Positions 63,109 to 64,000 of a stretch of 64,000 bases of DNA are shown piece after piece. A model generated the notes under the pieces. That model made no database searches, was not told the DNA's origin, and worked only from the letters and a program-made list of their open reading frames with translations. Position 1 is the first letter of the stretch. Every line of letters begins with the position of its first letter. Position numbers and translations under genes: made by a program. Source of the DNA: Azospirillum soli (GTDB lineage Bacteria > Pseudomonadota > Alphaproteobacteria > Azospirillales > Azospirillaceae); the NCBI RefSeq assembly GCF_017876165.1, contig NZ_JAGINQ010000020.1:1-64000 (forward strand), in the 5' to 3' direction.

Positions 63109-63410
63109 GATCGGGACGCTCGTGTCGTTGTCGTGCTGGAGGGGGCGGGCCGAATCTGCAATTTAAGATGGTTATTATGACTTGCTCATAAAGTTATCGA
63201 GCAGGACAATGAAAATTGCATATCGCCGCGTGCATAAACTGTTCTTTATAGTGCTATAACGAGACGCGTTTGATCAACGATAAATTCGATATCGAAGAAG
63301 CGATGTCACGAACTTCGCCTCACGGTTCGTCCCGCGCACCTGCACCTTTGTCGGGGAGGTAGACGCCAAGGGGCGGTGCTAGACTGGCCGGACAAGGGAT
63401 TGGGAGCGCC
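63109..63410. promoter_or_regulatory. AT-rich divergent promoter region with three palindromes
   Basis: This 302-bp gap separates the first gene of the sensor operon (63108) from the plus-strand flavodoxin-like gene (63411). Its centre (about 63160-63300) is distinctly AT-richer than the surroundings and contains three perfect dyads: TTATAG-TG-CTATAA (63246-63259), TTGATCAA (63270-63277) and TTCGATATCGAA (63285-63296). No open frame with a ribosome site is visible. It is the probable promoter for both directions; which regulator binds is unknown. Confidence 0.65.
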
Positions 63411-63878
63411 ATGGCCGCCAAGCGTCTGCTGATCGTCGCGCACTGTCCGTCGCCGAACACGCGGCGGCTGCTCGACGCCGTGCTGCAAGGCGCCCGCTCG
63501 CCGGAGGTCGCGGGCGTGGAGGTGGCGGTGAAGGCGCCGCTGGAGGCCGGGCCGGAGGACGTGCTGGAGGCGCAGGCGCTGATCCTGGGGACGCCGGAGA
63601 ATCTGGGCTACATGAGCGGGGCGCTGAAGGACTTCTTCGACCGCAGCTACTATCCCTGCCTGGAGCGCACGCAGGGGCTGCCCTATGCCCTGTTCGTCCG
63701 GGCCGGACACGACGGCACCGGGACCTGCCGCGCGGTGGCCGGCATCGCCACGGGCCTGCGCTGGCGCGCGGTGCAGGAACCGCTGGTTTGCCGGGGAGCG
63801 TTCCGCGAGGACTTCCTGGCCCCATGCGAGGAACTGGGCACGCTGATGGCGGCCGGATTGGAGGCGGGAATCTTCTAG
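63411..63878 (+). CDS. Flavodoxin-like NAD(P)H-dependent oxidoreductase
   Basis: The 155-residue protein has a flavodoxin-type fold: RLLIVAHCPSPNTRRLLDAV (phosphate loop, about 5-24) and LILGTPENLGYMSGALKDFFDR (about 58-79), where FMN reductase-like proteins hold the flavin. It probably reduces a quinone or nitro compound. GGGAG precedes the ATG at 63411 by four bases. It is divergent from the sensor operon across the AT-rich region. Confidence 0.87.
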   Translation: MAAKRLLIVAHCPSPNTRRLLDAVLQGARSPEVAGVEVAVKAPLEAGPEDVLEAQALILGTPENLGYMSGALKDFFDRSYYPCLERTQGLPYALFVRAGHDGTGTCRAVAGIATGLRWRAVQEPLVCRGAFREDFLAPCEELGTLMAAGLEAGIF

Positions 63879-63968
63879 CGCGAAAGCGGGAGGTCCATTG
63901 ACGAGCCCGCGTTCGCGCACAGGTCACGTTGCAAAGGAAAACCGAACAATCGGAAGGAGGAAGGGGCG

Positions 63969-64000
63969 ATGGAGAGCGGCAAGGGCAGGGCGTGGCACGG
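63969..64000 (+). CDS. Start of an unidentified gene (truncated by the window end)
   Basis: An ATG at 63969 follows a good GGAAGGAGGAAGG ribosome site and opens a frame of ten residues (MESGKGRAWH) before the window ends. Too little is visible to name it. Confidence 0.5.
   Translation, partial: MESGKGRAWH

Overview
The window looks like chromosomal or chromid DNA of a high-GC alphaproteobacterium of the Rhodospirillales, most probably Azospirillum or a close relative. That is an inference from the GC-rich coding style, the alphaproteobacterial 5S rRNA tail at position 1, and an Aer-type PAS chemoreceptor that ends in a PilZ domain, an arrangement known from Azospirillum. No insertion sequence, prophage, CRISPR array or tRNA was seen.

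Layout. 1-222: end of an rRNA operon (5S) and its terminator. 334-4234 (minus): nitric-oxide/denitrification accessory cluster with a Dnr/NnrR-type regulator, NnrS, a DUF1858 protein, a DUF59 Fe-S assembly protein and a second NnrS-like membrane protein. 4381-15124: a LysR regulator divergent from an uptake and oxidation operon (PotD/A/B/C-type ABC transporter, HcnABC/opine-oxidase-like three-subunit flavin/Fe-S dehydrogenase, a second DAO-type oxidase, two RidA imine deaminases, a polar amino acid binding protein); together they suggest import and oxidation of an amino acid, opine or amine. 15168-19203: a universal stress protein, an alpha/beta hydrolase with a DUF3182 partner, a GFA-type zinc protein and a cupin. 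19343-26629: bacterial alpha-2-macroglobulin plus penicillin-binding protein 1C. 26856-39206: a signalling block of two sensor kinases, response regulators, an active-looking diguanylate cyclase, a hybrid kinase broken by a 13-bp tandem duplication, an Aer-like chemoreceptor with a c-di-GMP-binding PilZ domain, an Hpt protein and a LuxR-type regulator. 39335-47355: a 50-residue membrane protein with an FNR-like box, a complete Mrp Na+/H+ antiporter operon (mrpA-B fused, C, D, E, F, G), a PtsN-like IIA protein, a universal stress protein fragment and an intact two-domain one. 47592-51010: MASE1 kinase/FixJ regulator pair, an RsbW-like ATPase, a BON-domain protein.

51154-63108 (minus) is the most unusual part: eight genes with mostly overlapping ends encode a patatin, alanine racemase, an ABC-type binding protein without permease, an MFS transporter carrying two periplasmic sensor segments, a GNAT acetyltransferase, a Cache-adenylate cyclase of the Lys/Thr (class IIIb) type, a TRAP-type binding protein without membrane subunits, and a 722-residue protein that reads as a Cache sensor fused to a complete pentameric ligand-gated ion channel (pLGIC). 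I infer one periplasmic sensing system with three outputs: transport, cAMP and ion flux. The window ends with a small flavodoxin-like reductase and the first codons of another gene.
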